Under the pieces are notes generated by a model. It had not been told where the DNA came from, did no database searches, and saw nothing but the letters and a program-made list of their open reading frames with translations. This document shows positions 13,840 to 25,600 of a stretch of DNA of 64,000 bases, piece after piece (position 1 is the stretch's first letter; every line of letters starts with the position of its first letter). Location of the stretch: the NCBI GenBank assembly GCA_964036155.1, contig OZ038423.1, forward strand, positions 74,105,249-74,169,248. The letters are read 5' to 3'. Made by a program: the position numbers and the translations under genes. The DNA is from Diploscapter coronatus. Taxonomy: Eukaryota; Nematoda; Chromadorea; Rhabditida; Rhabditidae.

Positions 13840-13848
13840 TATGTTTCA
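13840..13848 (+). promoter_or_regulatory. piRNA-type motif (7)
   Basis: Between the unrecognised gene and the charged-protein gene. Confidence 0.45.
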
Positions 13849-14028
13849 TTCAAAATACAAATCTAGCTTCGGAAGAATATACCGCCGATCTCGGATTTCG
13901 TTTATTACTTACTTGAAATTGATAAGATAGTTCTAGAAGTCGCGCATTTTTATGAAAGATACACAGATCACTCAGAATGTTTAAAAATCTGCTTATCAAG
14001 AATGCTGAAATTCAGTAGATAGATAAAG

Positions 14029-17000
14029 CTAACGCAAATAATCAATAAAGAAAAAAACCTTGAACCTTTGAGTGGTTCTGCGTTCGCTGTCGAGGAACTT
14101 GATGAATGGAGGTAGTTCGTGAGAGCAGTCGAATCTGCTCGGTCGGCTCTGAAGCAGGGAGTCTAGCCGGTCCACAAATTGCAGACGGAATTCCGCTGCG
14201 TTCGAGGAGAAACTCGAGGAGGACAGGGGCTGAGCCCACGGATTACGACCCGTGCTGAGGCGGTTATACCTGAAATACGCGAATAAAGAAAGGACACTTG
14301 GGGCCATTTGGACTCAACACGACGACGCGACATGGCTACAAAATTATGCAAAGTAAGAGAGCTTTCCTATTCTTCTAGCCCTACAACTTATCCCGCCACG
14401 TTGAATTCACCTCGCCAAATTTGTATAGAAATGTTTCAAAAATCAGATAACTTGTTCCAATGAAAAAGCCGAGGATGAATCGATTTTTCGTTTGTAAATA
14501 AGAAATTGGAATAGTGGACTTTAAAGAAATAGCAAAAGTTACCGCAATGACAGATTCCCCGAGTCGGATCGACTGGAGGATCGGAGCGAATTCAGCGCGC
14601 TTTCCGAGGAATGTCGACAAAGAGATTCGACATCGCCCCAGAAAAGTTGCTCCAACAGTGGAAGGGCTCGCTGAAATGAAAATAATCGACATAAAGCAAT
14701 ATCAACGTCGCTCATAGTTTGGTAACTTATTTAGAAATTGAAACGTATTTTAGAAATCTTTAGCGAAATCTTGATTGCCCTCTTGAAGTGTATTTCATAA
14801 AGTTGTCAAAGTGCTAGGATAAAACCCCAGTGATTTGCAATAGAGCTTAGATGAAGTTAAAATTTCGTCTCAGCTCTGATTTGCAACCTGGATAGGCATT
14901 AAAAGAAATAAAAAAAAGTTTACCGAAAATTGTCCATTGATGGAAGAGGTAAGCGATTTTTCCGTGAAGGTTCGACTTGGAGACGAAGACAACGAGATAG
15001 TGCCATCGGGAGGGGCGTACAGAGCTGAAGTTTGTACTTTATGAGAACTTTACGAAATCGAATTTCTATATCTCATAAGACTTCTTTTTCCGAAAATATC
15101 CATTAACAACTGAAGATCCAGATAGTTCATTTTTAGCATTTTATAAATACGCCTTACTGTAAAGAGTGACGACGACCGCGCTGGCGTGATTTTCGGAGAG
15201 AAATCCCTCGGAAAAGGCGAAGACGACCTCGACGAACTGGGCAAAGCTGCAGGTGTAGAGCGACTCTAGACGAGTTCGGTGCCACGCTATTCGCTCGCAG
15301 CACGAATCCAACTGAAATCGGCAAAATTGAATCATTTTGACCAAGTAGATTTTAGTCATCTATACAGTGAAAAAATAAAAAGGTTTATGGAATTCTTTAA
15401 ATTTATCAAAATATCGTAATTGCACAATACATCATCAAAATCAGGAGTGCGAAAATTTTCGGAGAAAGATTTCCTTTCTTCTCTTTCCTCTCACTCTTAA
15501 TTTTCATTTTAAAACGGAACGAAACTTAGTGGTGAGAGAAAAGGGGAGAAAGAAAGGGTGCGTGGAGCAGAAAAAGAGGAAATCTTTCTTTGGAGATTTC
15601 CGCACACCCCTGATGAAAAGTTAAATTTGAAAACAATTCATTTTAGGGAAAATATTCTAGCTAGCCATTAAATAAAGATGAGTTGAATATATAAATTGGT
15701 CATCAGCATGATTTTTTGGGGGAGCAAAATCACTCATGTTCGATGATTATTTATATTTCCCTGTATATTTCAACCTAGGGTCAAACAAAACGCCTTTTGC
15801 TCGCAAGTGATAGGTATCCAAATACATGCTAAAAAATCAAAACTGAACTCACAAAAAGTTGTCTGCCCTCTTCCTGAATCGTATTAAGTTGTCGTGGTCC
15901 GTTGTCACGTCGATGGTTCGTTTCGACGATAAAGTAGACCTGAAGTTAGAAAGTTGAAGCAAAAAACAATAAAAATAGATTTTACCTGGTCTGAGTTAGC
16001 CTCTAACGAAGTGCCAAATCGCCATTGTGAAGGGCGGAGATCCTAAAAGATCGTCTTAAAATTTCACTTTTCATTCTTTCTAAATTTTAAAACCATCTTA
16101 TGCAATTTTGATTTTCAAGAAACTTGTCCTTTCCAAATTTGTAAAAAAAGTGAAACTACTTACCTCAGCTGTTTCTGAGTGTACAGTGATTTGGTCATTC
16201 CGGAAGATCAAATCCGTCGTGAGATGAGATTCACTCGCGTGGCGAATCAGACCAGAATTGTTGGCTGATGGCTCCAAATATTGATGGTAGGTGTCCCTGA
16301 AAATATTTAGTCTGCATCGAATTAAGTTAAAGCCGCTTGTATATGTTTCAGTTACAGAACTTATTCTAGGACTATCCAACTATCCAATATCATAAGATTG
16401 AGAAATCACGGTAAATTTCCTAATCCTAAATTTATTTAAGTGAATTATTCAAATGATTTCAAAGAACTCATTTTACTGATACAGTGCTAACTTAAGAACT
16501 CGCAGTCTTTAGTTATATGTTCCCAAAAAAATGAAAAAAAAAGCTCCAACCTGATAAGTCTCCAAACGAGCGTCTTCTTGTCCCTGGCATGTTTTTGCTG
16601 AGCGAAGAAGTTCCTCAGCAATTCTGCAAGTTGTCGTTTCTGCTGAACTTCGCTGAGCGACGAAATCAGCGACCAGACCAGCGTTATCATCCTATTCTCA
16701 TCGAGTCCATCCTCACCTGAAAAAAATGACTTTTTAGAATTTGGAAAATACGTTTTTTTTTTTCGAAAATTTCTAAATTTTATGAGATCACGAAGAAATT
16801 TGGAAAAATTGCCCCCTTCTGGAGGAATCTTCAAGATTTTTTGATACTCTGAACTAAAAAAATGAAAATAGAGGGTAGGTAAACCGTCACATTTTGATGC
16901 TTGAGAATTCAAGTTCTTTTCAAAGGATTATTCTTCTAAATGGAGTCTCGACAAAAGATGAGGATCGTTTTCTTTGAAAATGAGAGGAGAAAAGAGCAGA

Positions 17001-18022
17001 GTGGAATTCCCCTCAAATTCGCCTAGAAATGCGAGAAAAATCAATTTTTGAAACGAAACCAGGGGGCTGTCCAAACAAAGCAATTGCAATTACGAAATTA
17101 TGCGTGAAAATAGCCAAAAGTGAGCATCAAATTTCAGAAATGATCGGAATTTCTACGAGCACATCCACGAGGCTAGAAGCTAATTAGCCAAATTAAATTT
17201 GCGAAAAATCTGCGGAATCTAAAATGACGAGAAAAATTCGGTAACTTTTAGAATTTCCAAAATTTGGATGAGGTACCTTGAAAGGGAATTTCTTGAAATT
17301 CGAGGCATTCTAATGGAGAAAGGAAGACCTGCCAAAATAAGAAGAACCTGAAAAATAGCAGCAAAAATCCAAAATTAATTAGATTTGCTTAAAAGTCTGG
17401 CTAATGAGAAAATCAAAGCGGAAATGCATTGTGAGATTCTGAATGCAGAGAATAACGACATGTAAAATGCCCTCTGCTGAATGCCTGGACGCAAAGATTG
17501 AAGAACTGCAGAACTGACGAATAAGGAAAAAGACTAAACGAAGGGAGGCTTGTCGCCAAATCGATTGCCTCAAGCAGAATGCCAGACAGCATTAGAGTTA
17601 GCTTGGAAGGAAAAAGGGAAAGAAACAAGCAAAATGGGAGCACAAAGACAAACTACCGGATATGGCAGGATATTCGAGGATTTGGGTGGATATAGACAAT
17701 CCGATAGGGCTATTAGTCTATTTTATGGGGTTGCTCCGAGCAATACAATTCAAAAATACCTTGCAAAAGTGAAAAAATATATTCAAAGTGATTTAGAAAG
17801 TCTGATTTTAGAGGTAGCTATAGTGCTTTGGAAATGATAGGTAAAATGTTTTCAAAAATGACATCACTTTTCAAACAGAACTTGTTAATGACCCAGTTTT
17901 TAATCCGATTTTTGAACGGATAAAAGTAGAAATGAAAAATCTACCTCGGAAATCCTATTTTGAACGAATGTATTGCTGATCTTCGCTGCGTTCTGGACCC
18001 ATATTCGAAACTATTTTGGAAG
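14029..18022 (-). CDS. Unrecognised protein of at least 420 residues (5' end unresolved)
   Basis: Eleven exons that join in one frame: 17945-18022, 17277-17347, 16551-16716, 16164-16296, 15986-16042, 15853-15939, 15158-15311, 14924-15024, 14543-14670 and 14029-14269 are the clear ones; an upstream start exon is missing. The early part is amphipathic and helical (SSLSEVQQKRQLAELL, then RNFFAQQKHARDK). The middle has beta-like segments (VYFIVETNH, LESLYTCSFAQFVEVVF) and a region beginning LYAPPDGTIS. The end is Ser-rich, then FRLQFVDRLDSLL. I do not recognise the family and offer no function. It lies 230 bases downstream of the mL43-like gene on the same strand. The last 12 codons after 14065 could be intron read-through. 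One foldback repeat (15440-15615) and one ATGTTTCA motif (16342) sit in its introns. Confidence 0.6.
15440..15615. repeat. Foldback (inverted-repeat) element in an intron
   Basis: The left arm begins ATCAGGAGTGCG and runs through GAAAGATTTCCT. The right arm, reverse-complemented, begins ATCAGGGGTGTGCG and runs through AAAGAAAGATTTCCT. Arms are about 45 bases, imperfect, and enclose an A/G-rich and C/T-rich middle. It has the shape of a non-autonomous DNA transposon (MITE); no target-site duplication is clear. Confidence 0.6.
16342..16350 (+). promoter_or_regulatory. piRNA-type motif (8)
   Basis: Intron 16297-16550 of the unrecognised gene. Confidence 0.45.
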
Positions 18023-18254
18023 CTGAAAAATGAAACAAATGGATAGGTTGCACAAATGTTATGAGCAGAAAAGGTATGTTAGAGTATTGGCCAACTGAGT
18101 GGAGAAGGACTTGTTGTAAAAATATGGAACAAGTTTATTTCCTACTTGTGAAATTTACAAAACAATAACAATTATGTATCAAACAATCTAAAACTCGCTA
18201 AAACAAGACAAAAGGACCGCTGTAATTGAATTTACAGTATCCTTTCTGGAAAGA

Positions 18255-19602
18255 TCAGTACTTTTTGTAGATGAAGTTGGGATGCTTCTCCGTGGTGATC
18301 TCGTCCGGTTCCGGAGGGTCCGCCTTCCACTTGCTGAAACGAACAAGGATTTTCTAATATTTCTTCGGTTGGGAGCACTTTCGTCCCAAAGAAAGAAAGA
18401 TTTTTTTTCAAATTATACGGGATAAATGTTTAGTCTTGGAGCAAAGGTGTTCACTTCAAAACTTTGGAGCGAAAGTATCTAGCTTTTTTCATTAAAAATC
18501 CTCCAAGTTTCGTCTATTTTTCAAAATGTGACTATTATGCTTCGGAGAAGTAGCTATGCGAAAATGATTAGATAGGAATGATAGTTGGTACATAAACTTT
18601 AGTGTCTTTATAAAACTAAAAACTGATTCTTGAAAATATAACGTACCTGTAGACCTTGAAAACATCGTGACCCATCGTCTCCTTGTCCCAGAGTTCGATG
18701 CCTCGCGGCAAACGGCGTTGTACTTCTCGGTCTGAAAATAGATATTTAAAATTTTTGTTCTAAAATGTGTGTAAGTTGCAGGAAATCTGTAATATTAGGG
18801 CCCTAGTTTCATAACTAGTACTGTAAACAAACATGTGCCAGTTTTACTCATAGATAGATTAAATTTTTCAGAAGTTTGAAATGTTTCAGAGAAAATCTGT
18901 TTAAAAGTAGCTTACTCAATCGATAATCGCCCCCAATAGAGAGTTGTTCGACCATCGAGAGGATCTGCTCCTTGTTGCACCACCCGACTCGGTGCGCCTT
19001 CTTTCGCACATACCGGTATCTAAAATACGGTATTTTTGAATATGTTTTCCTCGGAAACGCGGGAGATAATCAAAATAGAATAGTGTAGAGCACTTTTCCC
19101 AGACTATTTCTCCATGTCTCGTGTTTTCAAGAATGTCGTTACAGATAGTATCTTTTATAAAAGAAAAAAGACAGACTCCCCAACGACGAACGGGTCCCAG
19201 ATGGTCTGTGATCGATGCAGGCGGAATTGCACTTGCGGGTTGTTTTTCCTAGAGATAGGGGAATTTAAAAATACAAGCTTTCTATATGTTTCAAGATTAT
19301 ACCAAAATTGATAACTTTAGGCAAATATAATGTCACTTTGAACATTAAATCTTATCCAAAAGTTGAATAAGAAAAGTTTGATGAAGACTATTGTATGCTT
19401 AAAAATAACTAAAATTCACAAGAATAAATTGATGAAACCTGATGATTGGATAGTGCTCCTCGATGAACTGCTCCATGCCTTCGCTCTTGGGGTGGTTGTA
19501 GGTCCAGTTGAGACTGAGGGCCACGAAGTGCGGTACGAATCTGATCGTGTCCGCCGTAAAGCCGTTCGCCGGCCGCATCGCGCAGATCCTGTATGTCGTC
19601 AT
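18255..19602 (-). CDS. Mitochondrial large-subunit ribosomal protein mL43-like (L51/S25/CI-B8 domain)
   Basis: Exons 19439-19602, 19177-19248, 18916-19019, 18647-18731 and 18255-18333 sum to 504 bases, 167 residues. The fold family is the thioredoxin-like L51/S25/CI-B8 domain. The reading NGFTADTIRFVPHFVALSLNW, HPKSEGMEQFIEEHYP and KNNPQVQFRL, followed by a VVGEY segment and NKEQILSMVEQL, follows the order of MRPL43 (NG..R.VQ..., G..EFVE.., RNPGV.., V.AEY, EE...L...L). The C-terminal 60 residues (LPRGIELWDKETMG to IYKKY) extend beyond human mL43. By family the product joins the mitochondrial 54S/39S particle. It sits between MED10 (335 bases upstream) and the unrecognised gene (230 bases downstream) on the same strand. 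MRPS25 is the alternative within the same domain family. Confidence 0.68.
19285..19293 (+). promoter_or_regulatory. piRNA-type motif (9)
   Basis: Intron 19249-19438 of the mL43-like gene. Confidence 0.45.
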
Positions 19603-19937
19603 TTTGAGACGATCTTCTGAAAAAGAAATCGATTTTCTTGAAATTTGAATAATTCAACATCAAAATAACGTGAGGCTGAAGCTTCTGGAAAGCTAAAAGA
19701 TATCTCAGGGCTATCTGAAACCCAATAAGTTCGGAGTTTGTTTAATTGAGTAAAACGTTTATTCCAAATTCAACAAACCAACAATTAAACTTAATGGTTA
19801 GTGAAAATAACTTATACGAAAGCTCGCGACCTAATAAGTAAAAATACAGTAGGAGAAATGATGAGGAAAGATAGCTGACCCTGCAAAGCGTCAGAAAAGT
19901 GACTCGGTTGATAACGGTTTATCCAAATTATCCTTGT

Positions 19938-20892
19938 TTAAACGCCCTTACTTTTCTTGCTGTCGATTTCTCGAATCTGAAATTAACGAAAGCTGCGTGA
20001 ATTATAGAAATTTCCAGTGGAAAATTATTTTATCAAAATTTAAATAAACTAAGTTGCAAACAAAAGTTATAATTTGATGTAATTCACAATTTGTTGTTTT
20101 CGATTTAGCGAATTTGAAAAACAATTTTCCGACCTGTCGATATTTGAGCGTATCTTCAGGAATTTCTTTGCCCAACTCCTTCAACAGCATCGCGCGGAAC
20201 TTCTTGTAGATTTCCACTTTGCCGTTTACCTGAAAGTGAGTTTCAAAAGAAGAATAAAGTGACTTTTTGTGCAGAGCAATGATTGTATCTGTAATCACTT
20301 TTCGAAACTGACCTCTTTATTTTTCTGCAAAGTTCTTTCGAGAACTTGTTTAGTGTAGAGTTGGGGATTTTTGCCTTCATCCAGGAAATTGAGTAGTTCG
20401 AGTGGCACGCGCACGTCGTTGAACTGCTGACGAATCTGGTCGAGTTCCTGAAAATCGGACAATTATCGAAATAAATTTCAATTGAATAGCATAAGCAAGA
20501 CTATCACGATGGTTCGTTTTCGTTTTGCCTGTGTCTTTTCTTAACGAACCAGTGAAACGTTCATTATTTTCTAAATTTTTACAAGTAAGCTTCAATTTCA
20601 CGCTAATAAAGAGCATTTTACTGTTTCGAATTCCGCACACTATTCCAACAAACTCATAAAATTAATCACTTTAGTAAAATACGAATATTTACCTGTAATC
20701 CCGAAGTGAGCGTGTGAATTTTCTGATTGAACGGTTCCTGACTCCTGGACGTGAAGTCGCTGGCGATCACTCCCAGATAACGGGCATTTTCCTGAAACTG
20801 CTCCAGAGTCCGTTCCAGCTGCGTGAAACGGGCATCTGCGTTGTCTGAGGAGGCCTGTACTTGAGAAGACACGGGCTGTTGGGAGTGGTCCA
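19938..20892 (-). CDS. mdt-10: Mediator complex subunit 10
   Basis: MED10 belongs to the Mediator middle module and bridges regulators and RNA polymerase II. Exons: 20693-20892, 20313-20447, 20134-20229 and 19938-19976 (TAA), joining in frame. Reading: FTQLERTLEQFQENARYLGV, then IASDF; ELDQIRQQFNDVRVPLELL; then NPQLYTKQVLERTLQKN; then KVEIYKKFRAMLLKELG; then PEDTLKYR. Each block aligns in order with human MED10 (for example NPQLYTKECLERALAKN). The first recognised exon begins with a split codon, so a 5' exon with the start is missing from this model; the region 20893-21110 has no clear candidate. An N-terminal Q/S-rich stretch (VDHSQQPVSSQVQASS) precedes the conserved helix. It lies about 220 bases below the TRIAP1 stop and 335 above the mL43-like start, consistent with an internal operon cistron. 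Confidence 0.9.
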
Positions 20893-21110
20893 CTGAAAAA
20901 ATAAATATTTCAAAAATCGACTCTAAAGAAAACAAATTTCCCATATCATAAAAGTCCCAAGTTCTCAAAGCATAAGAAATTCCATCAGAAACTGTAGGGA
21001 AATATACTTTTCTCAAACTTTTAGATGACCTGAAGGGTTGATGGTATGAAATTTAAAAAAGGTTTTTTTTTTCAAACTTTCTCATTTTTGACTCGGAAAA
21101 CCTACTTGAA

Positions 21111-22027
21111 TTAGGCCGTTCCCTCCTGTTTGCCCTTCAGTTTGTCCTCTTCCGAGTTGAGGTACTCCTTTCGGATCTCGTTCAGGTCGATTTCGAAAGG
21201 ACGCTTCTCTTTGAGTCGCTGAAATTTGGCAAATATTAATTTCGCATCTCGACAAGGGAAGTGAAGTGAGAAGTTAATTATTTCTATTCGTCATTGCCGA
21301 GTTAACAATTTACAAGAATATTGAGTTCCCCCAAAAAGGGAAAATACGGTCTCTCCTTCGAGATAAATGAAAAACTCTGAGAATCGGTAGGAAGATATGA
21401 TTTTTCATTAAACATGGAGAGACTAGGACAGATAGGTTAGATGTAGAATGAAATGAGATTTTCCATGTTCTTTCTCATTCACTTGGAAACTCATGTTCTT
21501 CCTGAACTGACGAGAATTTTGTATCCTCCCACACACCTGTTCAACGCAGTCCCTGTAGGCCTCGTGCAGTCGTTCGCAGGGATTGTCCGCGTAACGATGT
21601 CTGTAGTTCGGGGCAATGAACTTCTGGAAAAACTCCGTGAAACACTTGTCGTAGTTCTGCAATAAAACAGGGATAATTGGACAACTAACCAGGAGTTTAT
21701 CGATGTTTTTGGAAAATAATCGTAAGCTTTGAAAGTTCTATTTATATACGAACGAATTGGCGGAACGTTTGGTTTTTTTCGAAAAAAAATAGTCCATCAA
21801 TTCGTGAACTTCTCGATCTTGAAAAGAATTGCAACCTTTTTTGTTCAAGATTTGAAACCCGCACCACAAACCCAAAACCGATCAGACCCGCTCTTTTCCA
21901 AAATTTCACACCCGAACCCGACCCGAGGGCACGGGGTTTTTATTTTAAAGCCTATTTTGGAAGAAAAATAAATTTCAAAAATGTAGACCTGTTTCAAGGC
22001 GTCGCACTCTGGAAAGATACTTGGCAT
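21111..22027 (-). CDS. TRIAP1/Mdm35-like twin CX9C protein
   Basis: Small intermembrane-space protein. In yeast and mammals the family (Mdm35/TRIAP1) partners Ups/PRELI proteins that shuttle phosphatidic acid between mitochondrial membranes. Exons 21989-22027, 21537-21656 and 21111-21218 give 88 residues. The twin CX9C motifs are plain: CDALKQNYDKC and CERLHEAYRDC, 34 residues apart from first Cys to first Cys, flanking a FFQKFIAPNY segment like the W/F-rich loop of TRIAP1. The tail (RLKEKRPFEIDL...) is longer and more charged than the human one. It is the first gene of the minus-strand series and diverges from the Rictor gene. Confidence 0.88.
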
Positions 22028-22670
22028 GCGTCTATCTTCCATCACCCATCACCACTAAGGATAATGGGATAATTGAGCTGCAATTAGAGATAGCTGCATA
22101 AAAGAATTCGAAAAAATCACGAAAAGGGCGCAAAACATGGAATTTCGGTATTCGACACTTGGAGGAGAGCGAGCCAATTACAGAGTGTGTAATTAGCGAT
22201 AATTAGATCGATAATTACGACAATTAACCAAATAACTCGGGAAAATCGAGGAACTGATGCAAAACGAATTTTGCTCTTTTCGTCGTACGGGAGAAATTCC
22301 GACAACGCGCTAAAGCCAACTGATTGAATTGAAGAAGTCCGATTTCTGCCGGAAACTTGCGATTCAAACTTTCTGGTCGGAGAACGGGACGAATCGGCGA
22401 AAATGGTGGGTATTTCGTGGTAACGATACCAAATGGTGATAGCAAACCCATTTTTGTACCGTTTGGCATCAAATTCCCACTTTGAAATTGAGAAATCAAG
22501 ATTTGTCTGGGAGCTGTTGAAAATTTACGAAAAATCGAATCGCTTTCTTTGCCTTTTCTGAACCAAAACAACCATCTGCAAACTTGAAACACTTTATTTA
22601 TTTACAGATCCCAGTGAATTACCGAACTCGAAAGTAACTTGGAGATTTGTGAAATCTGGGGAAATCCACG
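22028..22670. promoter_or_regulatory. Shared divergent promoter region, TRIAP1-like (-) / Rictor (+)
   Basis: 643 bases separate two divergent start codons. I see no open frame with splice-site support and no ATGTTTCA motif. The sequence is AT-rich with short G-runs. It should hold the promoter of the minus-strand series; no TATA box is convincing. Confidence 0.4.
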
Positions 22671-25600
22671 ATGAAGTCGTCTCTGCCGCCGAGCAGTCGA
22701 CTCTCTTCGGACAGATTCAATCGGTTCGAGAGAATCCCGAGGAATGCTGGCAGACCGAGCCGGTCATCTCTCAGATCAGCGCCAAAAACGCTTCAACCTC
22801 AAAGAGGTTAGAAATATTTTTATTTTTCGAATTTGTGCTCCTCCTGCAATTTCAAATGAGCATTTCTTATATTTACAAAGAGCTAGTGCTTTTGTGAAAT
22901 CAAATTCCGAAAAAATATCTCGGGGAAAGGTTTATTTCTTGGAAAGTTATTCTTTGCAAAAAAATCATTTTCAGCCATCGTCCCCACTCGAGTTGAGCCA
23001 ACGAGAAGAAGGGAGGAATCGGAGAAATTTCTGTCTGAAAATCTCGAAAAGGCGTTGAAAGGGGGATATTCGGAACGAGCTCAGTTCCTGACGGACCTGT
23101 ACAATCTGCTCAAGGAGACTGAGCCGAAATCACTCGAGGATGCCGATTTCTTCGAACAGCTCTGTAAATGGTAGGGGATTTTTGAATTTTTATAACCGAT
23201 AAGCATGTTGAATCGAGACATTGAAATCAAAGGATTTTTATTAGAAGTTTCTTGAAACGTACTTGACTAATTCATTTTTTAAAGTTCAAACATTTTTAGC
23301 AAAGACATCAATTCTCAATCGGTTCTTTATACCTTTGATAAATTTATCATTTTTTAAACTTTTGTTTAAATTCATTTTTTCATCGATGTTAATTTTCAGC
23401 TGCATGCAGTTTCTGCGCAACGACAATTCCTCGATCCGAGCGATGTGCTTTCGAATTCTGCGAGTCTCGTTCTTCAACGAGAGAAATCTCGTCCTCATGC
23501 TGACGTCACACGCAGACATTTATCTTGTCAGGTATATATAGTTTTTTTGCTGATAATTTGATTAGACTACAACTAAAGCAGACTATAAAAATGCTTTTTT
23601 ATTATATGATTTGACTGAAACATTCGAAAATGATTTTTGGGGTAAGATTTTTCCGTCAACTGAAACTACGACATTACTTTTCAAAGCATACCCTTCATCT
23701 TATGATTTTTGAAACCTATTGATTTATTGAAAATCTAATTACTTGACTCATATGGATCTTTTTACAATTTTTGGGCACGTGCAAAATTTATCTTTTGCAG
23801 AGCGATCGACCTTCGTCTGGGCAACACAGCAGAGCGAATCGAGGCCTTTCGTCTGGTCTCCGCGATTATGACGATTTATGAGACTTCCAATCTGAAGAAG
23901 GTCATCGATACATCGGCTGCGCAGAGAACCGGAAAGTAAGTTGTTTTTTTTAGAGGTCGCTCATCCATTATTGGTGGAAATGGAGATTTTGAACTTCATA
24001 GACCTAAAGCAGAAATGTTTAAATTGTAAAAAGAATGAAGATTTTTTCTTAAAATTTCGTAAAGATAGAACGTAAGTTGGTTTCCAGCCATAAATTTCTG
24101 ATTCATAATTTTTCTTCCAGAAAATACTACGCGTTTCCGAAATCAATAATGCAGCCGATCATCGCGATCTCTCTCAAAGTGCTCAATTCGAGCGAGGAGT
24201 CCAAACTCAGGCAGGACGATTATGACGAGTAAGAGATTTTTCTTTCAAAATCTGAGAAATTTGGACATTTTAGATTAGCCACTCCGTCTCTTGCACTATT
24301 CTTTGAGTTCTGCGTCACCGAAGCGGAACTCATACTCGAAATGGCTGGAACCGACTGGATGGTATGAAATTTACATTCTTCGAGTGTATTTCAAGTAAGC
24401 AGTAAGATTATCACTTCTTCTCCTCGATAAATGTCTTAACCAGGTAGGAGAAATTCTATAATTCAATAGCTTACTAAAGAGCCAATTGAAACACGGCTTC
24501 AGAAATTCTTGATCAAGAGCGAGAAATTTTGTGGTGTTAGAATGTGTTATTTTTCCTTAAATTCCTAGAATCGTTTCAAGATAAAAATGTTGTTATCCAG
24601 GTGCGAGCTCTAACCGGTCGATGCGGTGTGAGTCGTCAGATCGTTGCCGTGGTGTGCCGCGTTCTCGTCGCCTGGCTCGATCAGCCCCTAATGAGGGAAC
24701 GGGGAAAGCTGCATTTGGTGCTGGAAGTAAGGAAGATGGTTGCTTTTCCAACAAGAAATGCGAGATTTTTCAGCAAATCTTCGCCCCGCTCATTGAATTC
24801 GGGTTTTTCCAGACGCAGGTTGCTTCGCCGACGTCGCATTTACAGTAAGGTTTTTTTTCTTTTGTAAAAATTTCTATTATTTCGGTCGAAGCAGAGGAAC
24901 GTTTTGGATTTTGATAAATCTAATTTATGAAAATGTTGAACGTAATTTATTTATAAAATTTGCAATTGTTCAGCGAAGAAGTGGAGAATATCATGGACAG
25001 TTTTACGTATTCGTTTCTGTGTATTCTCCGATCTTGGTCCGGTCTGTTCGCCTGTGCTGCGGTTGGACCGAACGCGAGCATCATTTCATCATCTCCATTC
25101 AGGTGAAGATATTCCATTCTCAATCATTTTTATAGAAAATTATCTTTTACTTTCCAAAAACTCGGAGCTTAGCGGAAGACCCTAATTTTATACGCATGAC
25201 AAAGGCACCAATAATTTCTATGAAGGAACGCCAAGCTTTCTATTTCTTTTTTACAAGTTTGAGCAAATTTCAGACTGCTGGAATACCTCGGTCTGGGTAC
25301 TGTATCGGATTCGAACATTTCCCGTCTTCGTGACATGGTCGTCGATATCTGCTGCACTTTCATGGAGCTACCGTATGCTGCCTCAAAATTCGAATCTTGG
25401 AAAGAAGCCACGAATTTCTATGGTATGTTATTCCTGAAGATTTAGAATATTGCAATTGCGTTGAATCTATCAAAATTTTGATATTTCACTGACTTACTTA
25501 CACATTTCTTGAAACATACTAAAGCCATTTTTTTACAAAATGGCTAGTTAACAATGTGTTATTCAAGTTTCGTTTCAATAATACTAAGATTTCAGGAACG

